A stretch of DNA of 64,000 bases from CAVVKW01 sp963761705 (GTDB lineage Bacteria; Verrucomicrobiota; Verrucomicrobiia; Chthoniobacterales; JAATET01): assembly GCA_963761705.1 (NCBI GenBank), contig CAVXHK010000003.1:248001-312000 (forward strand), in the 5' to 3' direction. Made by a program: the position numbers and the translations under genes. The notes under the pieces were generated by a model. That model made no database searches, was not told the origin of the DNA, and saw only the letters and a list, made by a program, of their open reading frames with translations. Shown one piece after another: positions 15,686 through 24,315 of the stretch. Each line of letters begins with the position of its first letter. The stretch's first letter is position 1.

Positions 15686-16633
15686 TTGAAGCTTTCGGTT
15701 GTGGTCCCAGTTTTTCGAGAAGAGGGAAATCTTCCGGAGTTTTTTCGGCGGGTGCGTCCGATTCTTGAAGGGCTGACGAGCGACTTTGAAATCATTTTTT
15801 CGATGGATCCGTCGCCGGATCGAACGGAAGACGTGATCCTTGATGAGCGTTCGCGGGATGAGCGGGTGAAGCTCATCAAGTTCTCGCGGAGGGTCGGGCA
15901 GCCGATGGCGACGCTGGCGGGAATGGAGTATTCCAACGGCGAAGCGGTCGTTGTGATGGACGTGGACATGCAGGATCCGCCGGAGCTGATCGCGGAGATG
16001 TGGGCGAAGTGGCAGGAGGGGAACGACATCGTGATCCCGCAGCGGATCGAGCGGACGGGGGAGCCTTGGATCAAGAAGGTGGTGTCGCTGGTCGGCTATC
16101 GGGTGATCAACAAGATCGCGGACGTGAAGATCCCGCCGAACACGGGGGATTTCCGCCTCATGTCGCGGCGGGCGGTGGACGAGGTTGTTCGGCTGCGGGA
16201 GTGCCACGGATTTCTTCGAGGCATGGTGGCGCTCGTTGGATTCAGGCAGGTTCTCGTTCCGTTTCACCGACCGGCTCGGTTCGCGGGAGAGACGAATTAC
16301 AACCGCTTCCTGGGTTCGTTGAAGATCGGATTCAACGGGATCTTCTGTTTTTCGAATTACGCGCTGACGCTGAGCACGCAGTTCGGCTTCGTCCTGGCGG
16401 GGTGCTCGATTCTGATCGCGGTGCTTTACGCGTTGCTCAAAGTGTTTGGGTTCCCGTTTCCGACGGGCAATCCGACGATCGTGGTGCTGATTCTTCTCAT
16501 GGGCGGCATCCAACTGATCAGCGTGGGGATCCTGGGAGAATACATTGCGCGGATCTACGAAGAGGTGCGGCAGCGACCGCGGTTCATCGTCGACGAGGCG
16601 ATCGGGCTGGAGCGGAAGGTGCGGGCGTCGTGA
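15686..16633 (+). CDS. GtrB/DPM-like polyprenyl-phosphate glycosyltransferase (GT2 with two membrane helices)
   Basis: This 315-residue protein has an N-terminal GT2 domain ('LSVVVPVFREEGNLP', 'MDVDMQDPPE' as metal site, 'NTGDFRLMSRRAVDEV') and two C-terminal membrane helices (about 230-255 and 265-290), ending in 'GEYIARIYEEVRQRP'. This is the standard architecture of bactoprenol glucosyltransferases (GtrB) and related undecaprenyl-phosphate sugar transferases. It probably transfers a sugar to undecaprenyl phosphate on the cytoplasmic face for use by membrane GT-C enzymes such as those at 20575, 30220 and 32074. The start is a TTG at 15686, fixed by the family N-terminus. The stop overlaps the next GTG. 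Confidence 0.88.
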   Translation: MKLSVVVPVFREEGNLPEFFRRVRPILEGLTSDFEIIFSMDPSPDRTEDVILDERSRDERVKLIKFSRRVGQPMATLAGMEYSNGEAVVVMDVDMQDPPELIAEMWAKWQEGNDIVIPQRIERTGEPWIKKVVSLVGYRVINKIADVKIPPNTGDFRLMSRRAVDEVVRLRECHGFLRGMVALVGFRQVLVPFHRPARFAGETNYNRFLGSLKIGFNGIFCFSNYALTLSTQFGFVLAGCSILIAVLYALLKVFGFPFPTGNPTIVVLILLMGGIQLISVGILGEYIARIYEEVRQRPRFIVDEAIGLERKVRAS

Positions 16634-17349
16634 GCGCGGTGACTGGCAAGTGGCCGAAGGTGCTGCCGCCGTTGACGGAGGAGCAGGCGCGTCTCAGCGA
16701 CGAGTTCATGAAGATCTGGCACGAGGTGCTGCCGCAACGTTACGGGATCGTCGAGAAATTCAACCACGAGTTTCCGGTCAAGTTCTCGCAGTCGGACTTC
16801 CGAACGACGCTCGAGATCGGCGCGGGGTTGGGGGAACATTTGGAATACGAGAAGCTAACGCCGGAGCAGCGGGCGGGGTATTTTTGTAACGAATACCGTG
16901 AAAACATGGCGGCGGAGATCCGAAGAAAATTTCCTGACGTGCAGACGGTGGTTGGCGATTGCCAGGCGCGAATGGATTTCGCCGACGGGTTCTTTGACCG
17001 GGTGATCGCGGTGCACGTCTTGGAGCATCTGCCGAATTTGCCGGCTTGCATCGCGGAGATGCACCGGTTGCTGAGTAAATCGACGGGGCGGTTGTTGGTC
17101 GTAATCCCAACCGAGGGGAGTCCGGCTTACTCGCTGGCGCGGAAGATGTCGGCGGAGCGCGTTTACAAGAAGCGGATCGGGGGGGATTACTCGTGGTTTT
17201 ACAAGCGGGAGCACATCAATCTGCCGGGGGAGATCGTGGAGGAATTGGAGCGGTATTTTGTCGTCGAGCGGCGGAGTTTTTTTCCGCTGCCGTTTTTGCC
17301 GATGACGTTTTGTAATCTGTGCATCGGGCTGAGTTTGCGGGTGCGGTGA
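16630..17349 (+). CDS. Class I SAM-dependent methyltransferase
   Basis: In this 239-residue protein, motif I is 'TLEIGAGLGEH', followed by 'GDCQARMDFADGFFDRVIAVHVLEHLPN', the arrangement of Methyltransf_11-type enzymes. GTG 16630 overlaps the stop of the GtrB-like gene (GTGA), which makes coupled translation likely and fixes the start. No membrane segment is present. The hydrophobic C-terminal stretch ('FFPLPFLPMTFCNLCIG') may contact a lipid-linked substrate. In this context it could methylate a sugar or cap a lipid-linked glycan; the substrate cannot be assigned. Confidence 0.8.
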   Translation: MSAVTGKWPKVLPPLTEEQARLSDEFMKIWHEVLPQRYGIVEKFNHEFPVKFSQSDFRTTLEIGAGLGEHLEYEKLTPEQRAGYFCNEYRENMAAEIRRKFPDVQTVVGDCQARMDFADGFFDRVIAVHVLEHLPNLPACIAEMHRLLSKSTGRLLVVIPTEGSPAYSLARKMSAERVYKKRIGGDYSWFYKREHINLPGEIVEELERYFVVERRSFFPLPFLPMTFCNLCIGLSLRVR

Positions 17350-17397
17350 CGAGTCTCCTGACGTCACCCGTGACGGCGAAGCGAGTGACCTAAATTT

Positions 17398-18378
17398 ATG
17401 AAGAAAGTATTTGTGACGGGGGCGGCGGGATTCGTGGCTTCGAATCTGGTGGATCGGCTGTTGGCGGACGGGGTTGAGGTCGTGGGGTGGGATAATTTCT
17501 CGACGGGCTACGAGGCTTTTGTTTCGGGTGCGCGGGAGAAGGCGGGTTACCGGCTCGTCTCGGGAGACAATCTGGATCGGGAGGCGCTCACCGCGGCGAT
17601 GGCGGGTTGCGACTTTGTCTTTCACTTGGCGGCGAATGCCGACGTCCGATTTGGCACGGAGCACCCGAGCAAGGATCTGGAGCAGAATACGATCGCGACG
17701 TTCAACGTGCTGGAGGCGATGCGGGCGAACGGGATTGCGCGGATTGGATTTTCATCGACTGGGTCGGTCTACGGGGAAGCGAAGGTGATCCCGACGCCGG
17801 AAGACGCGCCGTTCCCGATTCAGACTTCGCTTTACGGGGCGTCGAAGGTCGCGGGGGAGACGCTCATTCAGGCGTATTGCGAGGGGTATGGCTTCGAGGG
17901 TTACGTCTTCCGTTTCGTGTCGATCATGGGGGAGCGCTACACGCACGGGCACGTCTTCGATTTTTGCCGAGCCCTCCGGAAGGATCCGACCAAGCTGCGG
18001 ATCCTGGGGGACGGGAAGCAGCGGAAGTCCTACCTTTACGTGCAGGACTGCGTGGATGCGATCCTCCACGTGACGCGGGCGGCGACGGCGGCGGACGCTC
18101 CGCATCGCGTGCAGATCTACAACTTGGGGACGGATGGGTATTGCAACGTGATGGACTCGGTCGGGTGGATCTGCGCTCGGCTTGGCGTGAAGCCGGAGTT
18201 TGATTTTGCCGGGGGTTCGCGGGGTTGGATCGGGGACAATCCGTTCATTTTTCTCGATACGGCGAAGGTGCGGTCGACCGGCTGGGAACCGAAGTGGACG
18301 ATTCAGGCGAGCGTCGAGCGGACGGTGGATTGGTTGACGGCGAACGAGTGGGTGTTTGAAGAGCGGGGAGACCAGTAG
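17398..18378 (+). CDS. NAD-dependent nucleotide-sugar epimerase (GalE-like)
   Basis: This 326-residue extended SDR has the NAD loop 'GAAGFVASN', 'STGSVYGE' with the catalytic Ser/Thr region, and Tyr146-GAS-Lys150 as the YxxxK pair. The C-terminal 'GWEPKWTIQASVERTV' is typical of UDP-glucose 4-epimerase-like proteins. All catalytic positions are present, unlike the epimerase at 11242. It should supply an epimerised UDP-sugar for the glycan. It starts 48 bases after the methyltransferase; that gap contains a perfect CGTCAC-CC-GTGACG hairpin of unknown role. The dehydrogenase-like gene follows after two bases. Confidence 0.83.
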   Translation: MKKVFVTGAAGFVASNLVDRLLADGVEVVGWDNFSTGYEAFVSGAREKAGYRLVSGDNLDREALTAAMAGCDFVFHLAANADVRFGTEHPSKDLEQNTIATFNVLEAMRANGIARIGFSSTGSVYGEAKVIPTPEDAPFPIQTSLYGASKVAGETLIQAYCEGYGFEGYVFRFVSIMGERYTHGHVFDFCRALRKDPTKLRILGDGKQRKSYLYVQDCVDAILHVTRAATAADAPHRVQIYNLGTDGYCNVMDSVGWICARLGVKPEFDFAGGSRGWIGDNPFIFLDTAKVRSTGWEPKWTIQASVERTVDWLTANEWVFEERGDQ

Positions 18379-18380
18379 CG

Positions 18381-19628
18381 GTGAAAGTCGTCGTTGCTGG
18401 GCTTTGGCACCTGGGCTGCGTGACGGCGGCCTGCGTGGCGAAAGAGTTTGACGTTGTCGGACTGGATTTCGACGAGGAAGTCGTCGCGGGCTTGAAAGCG
18501 GGGAGAGCGCCGATTTTCGAGCCGGGATTGGATGACTTGATTGCCGCAGGGATGGCGACGGGGCGTTTGCAGTGGACGACGGATGCGCTCGAGGCGGGGG
18601 CGGGCGCTGATTTGCTCTGGGTGGGTTGGGACACGCCGGTGGATGAGGATGACGTGGCAGACGTGGAGTGGGTGGTCGAGCGGGTGCGGCGGGCGGTCGT
18701 TGGGCTGCGGGAGGGCGTGGTCGTGCTGGTCTCGGCGCAATTGCCGGTGGGGACGTGCGCTCGATTGGCGGAGGAATTTCCGAAGCTGCGGTGGGCTTGC
18801 TCGCCCGAGAATCTGCGTTTGGGGAAGGCGATTGCGGCTTTCACCGAGGCGGATCGGGCCATCGTCGGGTGCGAAGACGGAGAGCGGCAAATGCTGGGAA
18901 AGCTCTTCGCGCCTTTCTCGAAAGAAGTCGTCTTCATGCGGGCCGCGTCGGCGGAGATGGTGAAGCACGGGCTGAATTCGTTTCTGGCTCTGTCGATCAC
19001 GTTCATCAACGAGATTGGACGGTTGTGCGAGCTGACGGGGGCCGACGCGAGGGAGGTCTCGTTGGGCTTGAAGAGCGACGTTCGGATCGGGAAACGGGCG
19101 TACCTCGGAGCGGGCGGGCCGTTCGCGGGTGGGACGCTGGCGCGCGACGTGGTGGCGCTTTCGAAGTTGGGTGCGGAGCGTGGTGAGAAGCTGGAGGTGA
19201 TTCCAGCGATCAAACGAAGCAATGATCGGCACCGCGAGTGGGCGGTGGGGGCGCTCGAGCGTGGGTTGGGCGGGCTCGAGGGCAAGCGGGTCGCTGTGTT
19301 GGGGCTCGTTTACACGGTGGGAACCGACACTTTGCGGCGAAGTGCGGCGGTGGAGCTTTGCGGGAAGTTGGTCGGAGCCGGGGTGGAGGTGCGGGCTTTT
19401 GATCCGGCGATTAGCGAGCTTCCGTTGGAGTTGGCGTCGGTGACCTTGAGATGCTCGGCGGTCGAAGCAATGGACGGAGTCGACGCGGTGGTGGTCTGCA
19501 CGGGGTGGCCGGAGTTTCGGGAGATCGCGTGGGAAGAGACGGCGATGCGGGGTGATCTGGTGGTGGACGCGGATGGGTTATTGGGGGACGTGGCGGGGAT
19601 GCGTTGCGTGAGCGTGGGGCGAGCTTGA
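18381..19628 (+). CDS. UDP-glucose/GDP-mannose dehydrogenase family protein lacking the catalytic Cys
   Basis: This 415-residue protein has the family layout: N-terminal Rossmann domain ('VAGLWHLGCVTAACVA'), central helical domain with 'EMVKHGLNSFLALSITFINE' (Lys and Asn kept), and a C-terminal UDP-binding Rossmann domain ('GKRVAVLGLVYTVGTD'). The signature loop that in active enzymes reads GG(S)CxxKD is here 'GGTLARD' (residues 250-256), with no Cys at or near the position. Normal two-step oxidation of a UDP-sugar to the uronate therefore seems impossible by the known mechanism. Either this subfamily does another reaction or it is a regulatory or binding protein. It follows the GalE-like gene by two bases, so the two probably act on the same sugar. 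Confidence 0.8.
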   Translation: MKVVVAGLWHLGCVTAACVAKEFDVVGLDFDEEVVAGLKAGRAPIFEPGLDDLIAAGMATGRLQWTTDALEAGAGADLLWVGWDTPVDEDDVADVEWVVERVRRAVVGLREGVVVLVSAQLPVGTCARLAEEFPKLRWACSPENLRLGKAIAAFTEADRAIVGCEDGERQMLGKLFAPFSKEVVFMRAASAEMVKHGLNSFLALSITFINEIGRLCELTGADAREVSLGLKSDVRIGKRAYLGAGGPFAGGTLARDVVALSKLGAERGEKLEVIPAIKRSNDRHREWAVGALERGLGGLEGKRVAVLGLVYTVGTDTLRRSAAVELCGKLVGAGVEVRAFDPAISELPLELASVTLRCSAVEAMDGVDAVVVCTGWPEFREIAWEETAMRGDLVVDADGLLGDVAGMRCVSVGRA

Positions 19629-19726
19629 TGCGAATACCGATACGGTTTTAAACAGAAGGTAACGAAGGTAACAGAGGGGAATTTAAGCGGCTCCGAGTTG
19701 CCGCTTTTTGACGCAAAAGTAAGAAG
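19629..19726 (+). repeat. Intergenic composite repeat (second copy of the 13493 type)
   Basis: A 98-base gap begins 'GCGAATACCGATACGG' and contains 'GGTAACGAAGGTAAC' followed by GGGG, matching blocks at 13493-13667 in the same order. It ends with a terminator-like hairpin, TTTTT and 'ACGCAAAAG'. The shared order of blocks, not just the words, identifies it as a dispersed noncoding element. Confidence 0.55.
19685..19709 (+). terminator. Probable intrinsic terminator within the repeat
   Basis: AAGCGGC (19685-19691) pairs with GCCGCTT (19700-19706), with an 8-base loop, and runs into a five-T tract ending at 19709. It lies between the dehydrogenase-like gene and the SDR gene. The stem is short, so termination may be partial. 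Confidence 0.5.
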
Positions 19727-20590
19727 ATGAACGGAATGAATGTGGTGGTGACCGGAGGGTCGCAGGGGTTGGGGAAGGTGATCGCGGAGCATTTCGTGCG
19801 GGCCGGGGCGAACGTGGCGATCTGTGCGCGGGAGGCGGCGACGCTGGAAGCGGCGCGGGGGGAGATCTCGAAGATGGCCGGGGAGGAACGGCGGGTGGTC
19901 GCGAAGGTCTGTGACGCGGCGGACGAGGGGGGGGTGAATGATTTTTTTGCGTTCGCCGGGGATGAGCTTGGAGAGCTGGATGCCGTGGTGCTTAACGCGG
20001 GGATTTATGGGCCGATGGGGCCGACGGAGTCGGTTGATCTGGCGGAGTGGCGGCGGGCGCTGGACGTGAATCTCTTCGGCGTGCTGTTGCCGTGCCGGGC
20101 GGTGATCCCGGGGTTCAAGGCGCGGGGGCGGGGGAAGATCGTGATCGTGTCGGGTGGCGGTGCAACGAATCCAATGCCGAACGTGAGCGCCTACGCGGCG
20201 TCGAAGGCGGCGGTGGTGCGGTTAATGGAGACTTTGGCCGGTGAGCTGGCTGACTTCGGGGTGCAAGTGAACGCGATCGCGCCGGGGGCGTTGGCGACTC
20301 GGATGATGGACGAAGTGCTGGCGGCCGGAGCGGAGAAGGTGGGCGAGGCCTTTTTTAATCAGAACAAAATGTGGCTCGAGGGCGGGGCGACGCCGTTGGA
20401 GCTGGGCGCGGAGCTTTGCGTTTACCTGGCGAGCGCGGCAAGCGGGTCGGTGACGGGCCGGTTGATCAGTGCGAAATGGGATCCGTGGAAGCGCTTTGGG
20501 GAACTGGCGGGAGAGCTGGAGAAGACCGACATCTTCTGTCTGCGGCGGATCGTTCCCGAGGATCGGGGGCTGGAATGGGGGACGAATTGA
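19727..20590 (+). CDS. SDR family oxidoreductase
   Basis: This 287-residue classical SDR has the cofactor loop 'TGGSQGLGK' (9-17), 'LNAGIYG' (NAG motif) and the catalytic Tyr156-AAS-Lys160 with a Ser-rich 'VSGGGATN' segment before it. The length and C-terminal extension fit a sugar or sugar-nucleotide reductase more than a fatty-acid enzyme, given its place among nucleotide-sugar genes. The start may be 19727 or the ATG at 19736. It follows the composite repeat with its terminator-like hairpin, so it may be transcribed separately from upstream genes. Its 3' end overlaps the next ORF by 16 bases. Confidence 0.75.
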   Translation: MNGMNVVVTGGSQGLGKVIAEHFVRAGANVAICAREAATLEAARGEISKMAGEERRVVAKVCDAADEGGVNDFFAFAGDELGELDAVVLNAGIYGPMGPTESVDLAEWRRALDVNLFGVLLPCRAVIPGFKARGRGKIVIVSGGGATNPMPNVSAYAASKAAVVRLMETLAGELADFGVQVNAIAPGALATRMMDEVLAAGAEKVGEAFFNQNKMWLEGGATPLELGAELCVYLASAASGSVTGRLISAKWDPWKRFGELAGELEKTDIFCLRRIVPEDRGLEWGTN

Positions 20591-21987
20591 CCGGACCCGC
20601 ACCGGTGTCGGTCAAGCTGGCACCGATTTCCAGAATGGAATGGTTGGCACTCGCTGTCGTTGTCGTCCTTTTCGCAACGGTGGCTGCGCGGTGCATCCAG
20701 AATGACGTTTCGTTCTCCCAGGATTGGCAGATCCACACGTCGTTCACGGACCGCGCGGTGGAGGACCCGTCGGGATTGGTCCGGTTTGATTCGACGAATC
20801 CTCCGGGGTTTTACGCCGTAGCGCTCCTGGCCCGCGCCGTCCGGGCGGAGCGGTATCAAGCCGTTTATTCTGTCATCGCCGTTTTCTGTGTCGGGGTGGG
20901 GCTGGTTGGGCTCCACGCGTTGAGCCGTACCGCGATGCGGTCGGGGTGGTTGCGCATCGCGACCGTGGCGTTCTTTGCTTTTTTACCCGTGACCGTCCTT
21001 CATTCCGTTGCCTTTGCGGCGGACGGTCTGGCGGTGCTGCCGTTTCTTGGGATTTGCTCGGGGTTGATTTTATTGGCGCGGGCGAAGTCGGCTGCGAGCT
21101 ACTGGTGGAGTGTGGCCGGGTTGATCGGAGTGCTGTTGATCGCAAATCTGATCAAGTTCACGTTCATCGCGATGGTTGCAGTCGCCGTCGCGTTTCCGAT
21201 CATCCTGTGGTGGCGGGCCGCTCTGTCGCTTCGGCGGATGCTCGTCACTTGCGGATTGGTCGTAGCAATCGCCGGGGGGGCGGCGGGGGCGATGCGAGTC
21301 ATGAACTCGAAAAATAATGCGCTTGGGATGAGCGCGAACCCGGTGAGGGGAATGACGTTGAGTAGCTTGGTGCTGCCGAAATGGGGTGACGGCTACATCT
21401 TCCAAGCTCCCGGGTATTTCGAGCCGGTGCTCGTCGACGGAAAGCCGGCGCTGAACGCCTACGGGGCGCCGCGTTACCGGCTGCTGGATCTCAATGCGTT
21501 CAGTTATCCGGCGCTCACGCAGTTAGCGATCTTCACGGACATTCTCAATCTCGCGGACAACGGGATCCCCAACGGCGGGATCAAACGGGCTGCGTTCTTG
21601 CAATCCGCCATGGCGCTGTCGGTTAAAACGGGGTTGGTGGCGGCGCTCTTCATTCTGGTCGCGGTGTTGCATTCGGCGGCGGCGTTGGTTTGGAAATTTT
21701 TCACCCGGGCTCCGGTCGCAGGTGAGTTCGTGGCGGCGGAAGCGGTGACCGTCGCCGCGGTGGCGGGCGTTGGGATCATCGCCGCGTCGCTGCTTTTCGT
21801 CGAGGACCCCTACTACTGGGGCTACTGGCTCCCTCGGTTGATTTTGCCATCGCTCGCGGGATTCTGTTTGGTTGGGGGGATCTTCGCGGACCGTTGGTTT
21901 GCCGAACGATGGCGCTGGGCGGGACCGGTGATTTTTGGTGCTGTGTTGTTTCAATCCTCACTCCAGGTCTCTTTCCTGTGGCACTGA
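20575..21987 (+). CDS. Polytopic membrane protein, probable GT-C glycosyltransferase
   Basis: This roughly 470-residue protein has about ten hydrophobic segments. The first helix ('LALAVVVVLFATVAA') is followed by an extracytoplasmic loop with 'QDWQIHTSF' and 'NPPGFYAVALLAR', a pattern resembling GT-C enzymes that use polyprenyl-phosphate sugars. A large loop near residues 290-350 ('LGMSANPVRGMTLSSLVLPK') would also face outward. No close family can be named. ATG 20575 overlaps the SDR stop; ATG 20635 is a plausible alternative just before the first helix. It would complement the GtrB-like and GtrA-like proteins by adding sugars outside the membrane. Confidence 0.65.
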   Translation: MGDELTGPAPVSVKLAPISRMEWLALAVVVVLFATVAARCIQNDVSFSQDWQIHTSFTDRAVEDPSGLVRFDSTNPPGFYAVALLARAVRAERYQAVYSVIAVFCVGVGLVGLHALSRTAMRSGWLRIATVAFFAFLPVTVLHSVAFAADGLAVLPFLGICSGLILLARAKSAASYWWSVAGLIGVLLIANLIKFTFIAMVAVAVAFPIILWWRAALSLRRMLVTCGLVVAIAGGAAGAMRVMNSKNNALGMSANPVRGMTLSSLVLPKWGDGYIFQAPGYFEPVLVDGKPALNAYGAPRYRLLDLNAFSYPALTQLAIFTDILNLADNGIPNGGIKRAAFLQSAMALSVKTGLVAALFILVAVLHSAAALVWKFFTRAPVAGEFVAAEAVTVAAVAGVGIIAASLLFVEDPYYWGYWLPRLILPSLAGFCLVGGIFADRWFAERWRWAGPVIFGAVLFQSSLQVSFLWH

Positions 21988-21991
21988 TCTC

Positions 21992-22843
21992 ATGAAGCTG
22001 AATACGAAACAGAAGATCGCTTTGGCAAAAGCCGCGCACCGAGTGGTGCGCGCGGGACGGGGGTTGACCGGGCGGGGCATGCAGGGGGTTTTTCGCCGGA
22101 GTGGGCTTTCGTTTGACCTCAATCTGGATGAGGGGATCGACTTCGCGATCTACCTCCTCGGTGCTTTCGAGCCGGAAGTGGTTCGGTATTACGACCGGAT
22201 CCTGAAGCCCGGTGACGTCGTGCTGGACGTGGGAGCCAACGTGGGAGCGCACACGGTGCAGTTTGCGAAACGGGTGGCGCCGGGTGGGATGGTTTACGCG
22301 TTTGAGCCGACCGATTACGCGTTCGGTAAGTTGATGCGGAACACGGAGCTCAATTCGGAGTTGGCGCCGCTGATTCGGGCGAGCCAAGTCTTTCTGAACG
22401 AAGGCGATGGCGAGCTGGTCCCGGAATCGATTTATTCGAGCTGGCCGCTGGAGGGAGGCGGTGAGGAGTTGCACCACTCGCACCAGGGTGAGCTGCGCGA
22501 GACCGCGGGGGCGGCTGCCATCTCGCTGGATGCATTCTGCGATGCAAACGAGATTGCGCGGGCAGATTTCATGAAGCTGGACGTTGACGGGCACGAGATT
22601 GCCGTGCTTCGCGGGGCGCGGAAGGTGCTCGGGGAGATCCGCCCGAAGATTCTCATGGAGGTATCCCCCGAGGGATTCAGTGAGATGGGTTACGAATTTT
22701 CCGAGTTGGTTGAAATCATCCGAGACGCGGATTTAAAAATGACGGACGTCGCGACGGGGACGGAGATGACGGTGACCGAAGAAGCGATCCGGCGTTACGT
22801 CCCGGCGGGAGGCGGCGTCAACGTGCTGCTCACGCGCGACTAA
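21992..22843 (+). CDS. FkbM family methyltransferase
   Basis: This 283-residue enzyme has SAM motif I 'VLDVGANVGAHTVQFA', then 'YAFEPTDYAF', and the FkbM 'DFMKLDVDGHE' signature near residue 195. It predicts O-methylation of a sugar hydroxyl. ATG 21992 is four bases after the preceding stop and gives a natural N-terminus; a longer reading begins inside the upstream gene. A basic helical N-terminus ('KQKIALAKAAHRVVRAGRG') may contact membrane or nucleic acid, but this is a guess. The broken methyltransferase-glycosyltransferase gene follows after six bases. Confidence 0.85.
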   Translation: MKLNTKQKIALAKAAHRVVRAGRGLTGRGMQGVFRRSGLSFDLNLDEGIDFAIYLLGAFEPEVVRYYDRILKPGDVVLDVGANVGAHTVQFAKRVAPGGMVYAFEPTDYAFGKLMRNTELNSELAPLIRASQVFLNEGDGELVPESIYSSWPLEGGGEELHHSHQGELRETAGAAAISLDAFCDANEIARADFMKLDVDGHEIAVLRGARKVLGEIRPKILMEVSPEGFSEMGYEFSELVEIIRDADLKMTDVATGTEMTVTEEAIRRYVPAGGGVNVLLTRD

Positions 22844-22849
22844 AAGCTG

Positions 22850-24275
22850 ATGAAAGAATCACCCTTGTCCCGATTGACGGTCGAGCACCTGGACGACGTC
22901 CGGCGCCATTACGATGAAGCCGGGACCGAGCCGGACGGTGCGGCCGCGGACTACCGCGACTGGTTGTCGCATTATTACAATCTGCTCATTCCAGAGAATG
23001 CGAAGGTGCTGGAAGTGGGATGTGGAAACGGCGGGCTTCTGGCGCGGTTAAAAACGAGCGACGTGACGGGCGTCGATTTGTCGGAGCGCCAGATCGCGGC
23101 GGCCAGGAAGCGGTTGCCGGGCGGGACGTTTTTTGTCCAGTCGGGTGAGGAGCTGGAGCTTCGAGGGCACGTTCGACGTGATCGTCGTGTCGGACACTTT
23201 GAACGTCGCGGCGGACGTGCAGCGGCTGCTGGATCGGCTGCGGACGGTCGCGACCGAGCGAACGCGTCTGATCATCAATTACCATTCCGCGCTGTGGCGT
23301 CCGGTGGTGGCGGGGGCGACCCAGTTGGGCTGGCGGGCGAAGCATCCGATGAGCAGCTGGCTGGCTCCGTCGGACGTGGCGAACATGCTGAATCTGGCGG
23401 GTTGGGAGGCGGTGCGCGAAAATTGCCGGATTCTCCTGCCGGTTCGCTTGGGCGGGCTTGATCGGGTCGTGAACCGTTGGGTCGCGCCGCTGTTGCCGTG
23501 GTTCTGCCTGAGCCGCTTTCTCGTCGCGCGATTGGAACCGCGGCGGATCGAGCGTCCGCTCAAAGTCTCGGTGTTGGTGCCGGCGCGGAACGAGGCCGGG
23601 AACATCGCGGCAGCGGTGAGCCGGACGCCCGAGATGGGCGCGGGGACCGAGTTCATCTTCGTGGAAGGGAACTCGAAGGACGACACGTGGGAAAAAATTC
23701 AAGCCGTGAAGGCGAATAATCCCGACCGAGACATCAAGATCCTCCAGCAAGGCGGCAAGGGGAAAGGCGACGCCGTGCGGTGTGGCTTCGCGGTGGCGAC
23801 GGGGGATGTGCTCATGATCCTGGACGCGGATCTCACGATGCCGCCCGAGGAGTTGCCGAAATTTTTCGAAGTCATCGCGTCGGGCCGGGCGGAATACGCG
23901 AACGGCGTGCGGCTGGTGTATCCGATGGACAAGGAGGCGATGCGGTTCCTCAACCTTTGCGCGAACAAGTTCTTCTCGGTGGCGTTTTCCTGGCTGCTCG
24001 GCCAACCGATCAAGGACACCCTTTGCGGAACGAAGGTGATGACGCGGGAGAACTACGACCGGGTGGCGGCGAACCGGAGTTACTTCGGGGACTTCGATCC
24101 GTTTGGAGATTTTGACCTTATCTTTGGCGCGGACAAATTGGGACTGAAGTTTGCGGACGTGCCGATCCGCTATCGCGAGCGAACCTACGGGAGCACGAAC
24201 ATTGATCGTTGGTCGCACGGCGCGTTGCTGATTCGGATGATGGTGTTTGCGGCGCGGAAGTTAAAGTTTGTGTGA
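22850..24275 (+). pseudogene. Methyltransferase-GT2 fusion, broken by a +1 frameshift
   Basis: The first frame encodes a class I methyltransferase start ('VLEVGCGNGGLLARL', then 'VQSGEELEL'). The continuation 'EGTFDVIVVSDTLNVAADVQ' appears in another frame from about 23163. Removing one C near 23162 gives 'EELELEGTFDVIVVSD', and the 1426-base span is 3n+1, consistent with one inserted base. The second half is a GT2 domain ('VSVLVPARNEAGNIAAAV', 'ILDADLTMPPEE') without membrane helices. Repaired, the protein would be 474 residues. Internal starts could still yield a free glycosyltransferase. This is either a true break or a sequencing error; both halves keep normal codon use. Confidence 0.75.
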
Positions 24276-24315
24276 GGGGTCGGCCGCGAAGAGGCACAAA
24301 AGGGCGCAGAGAGTA

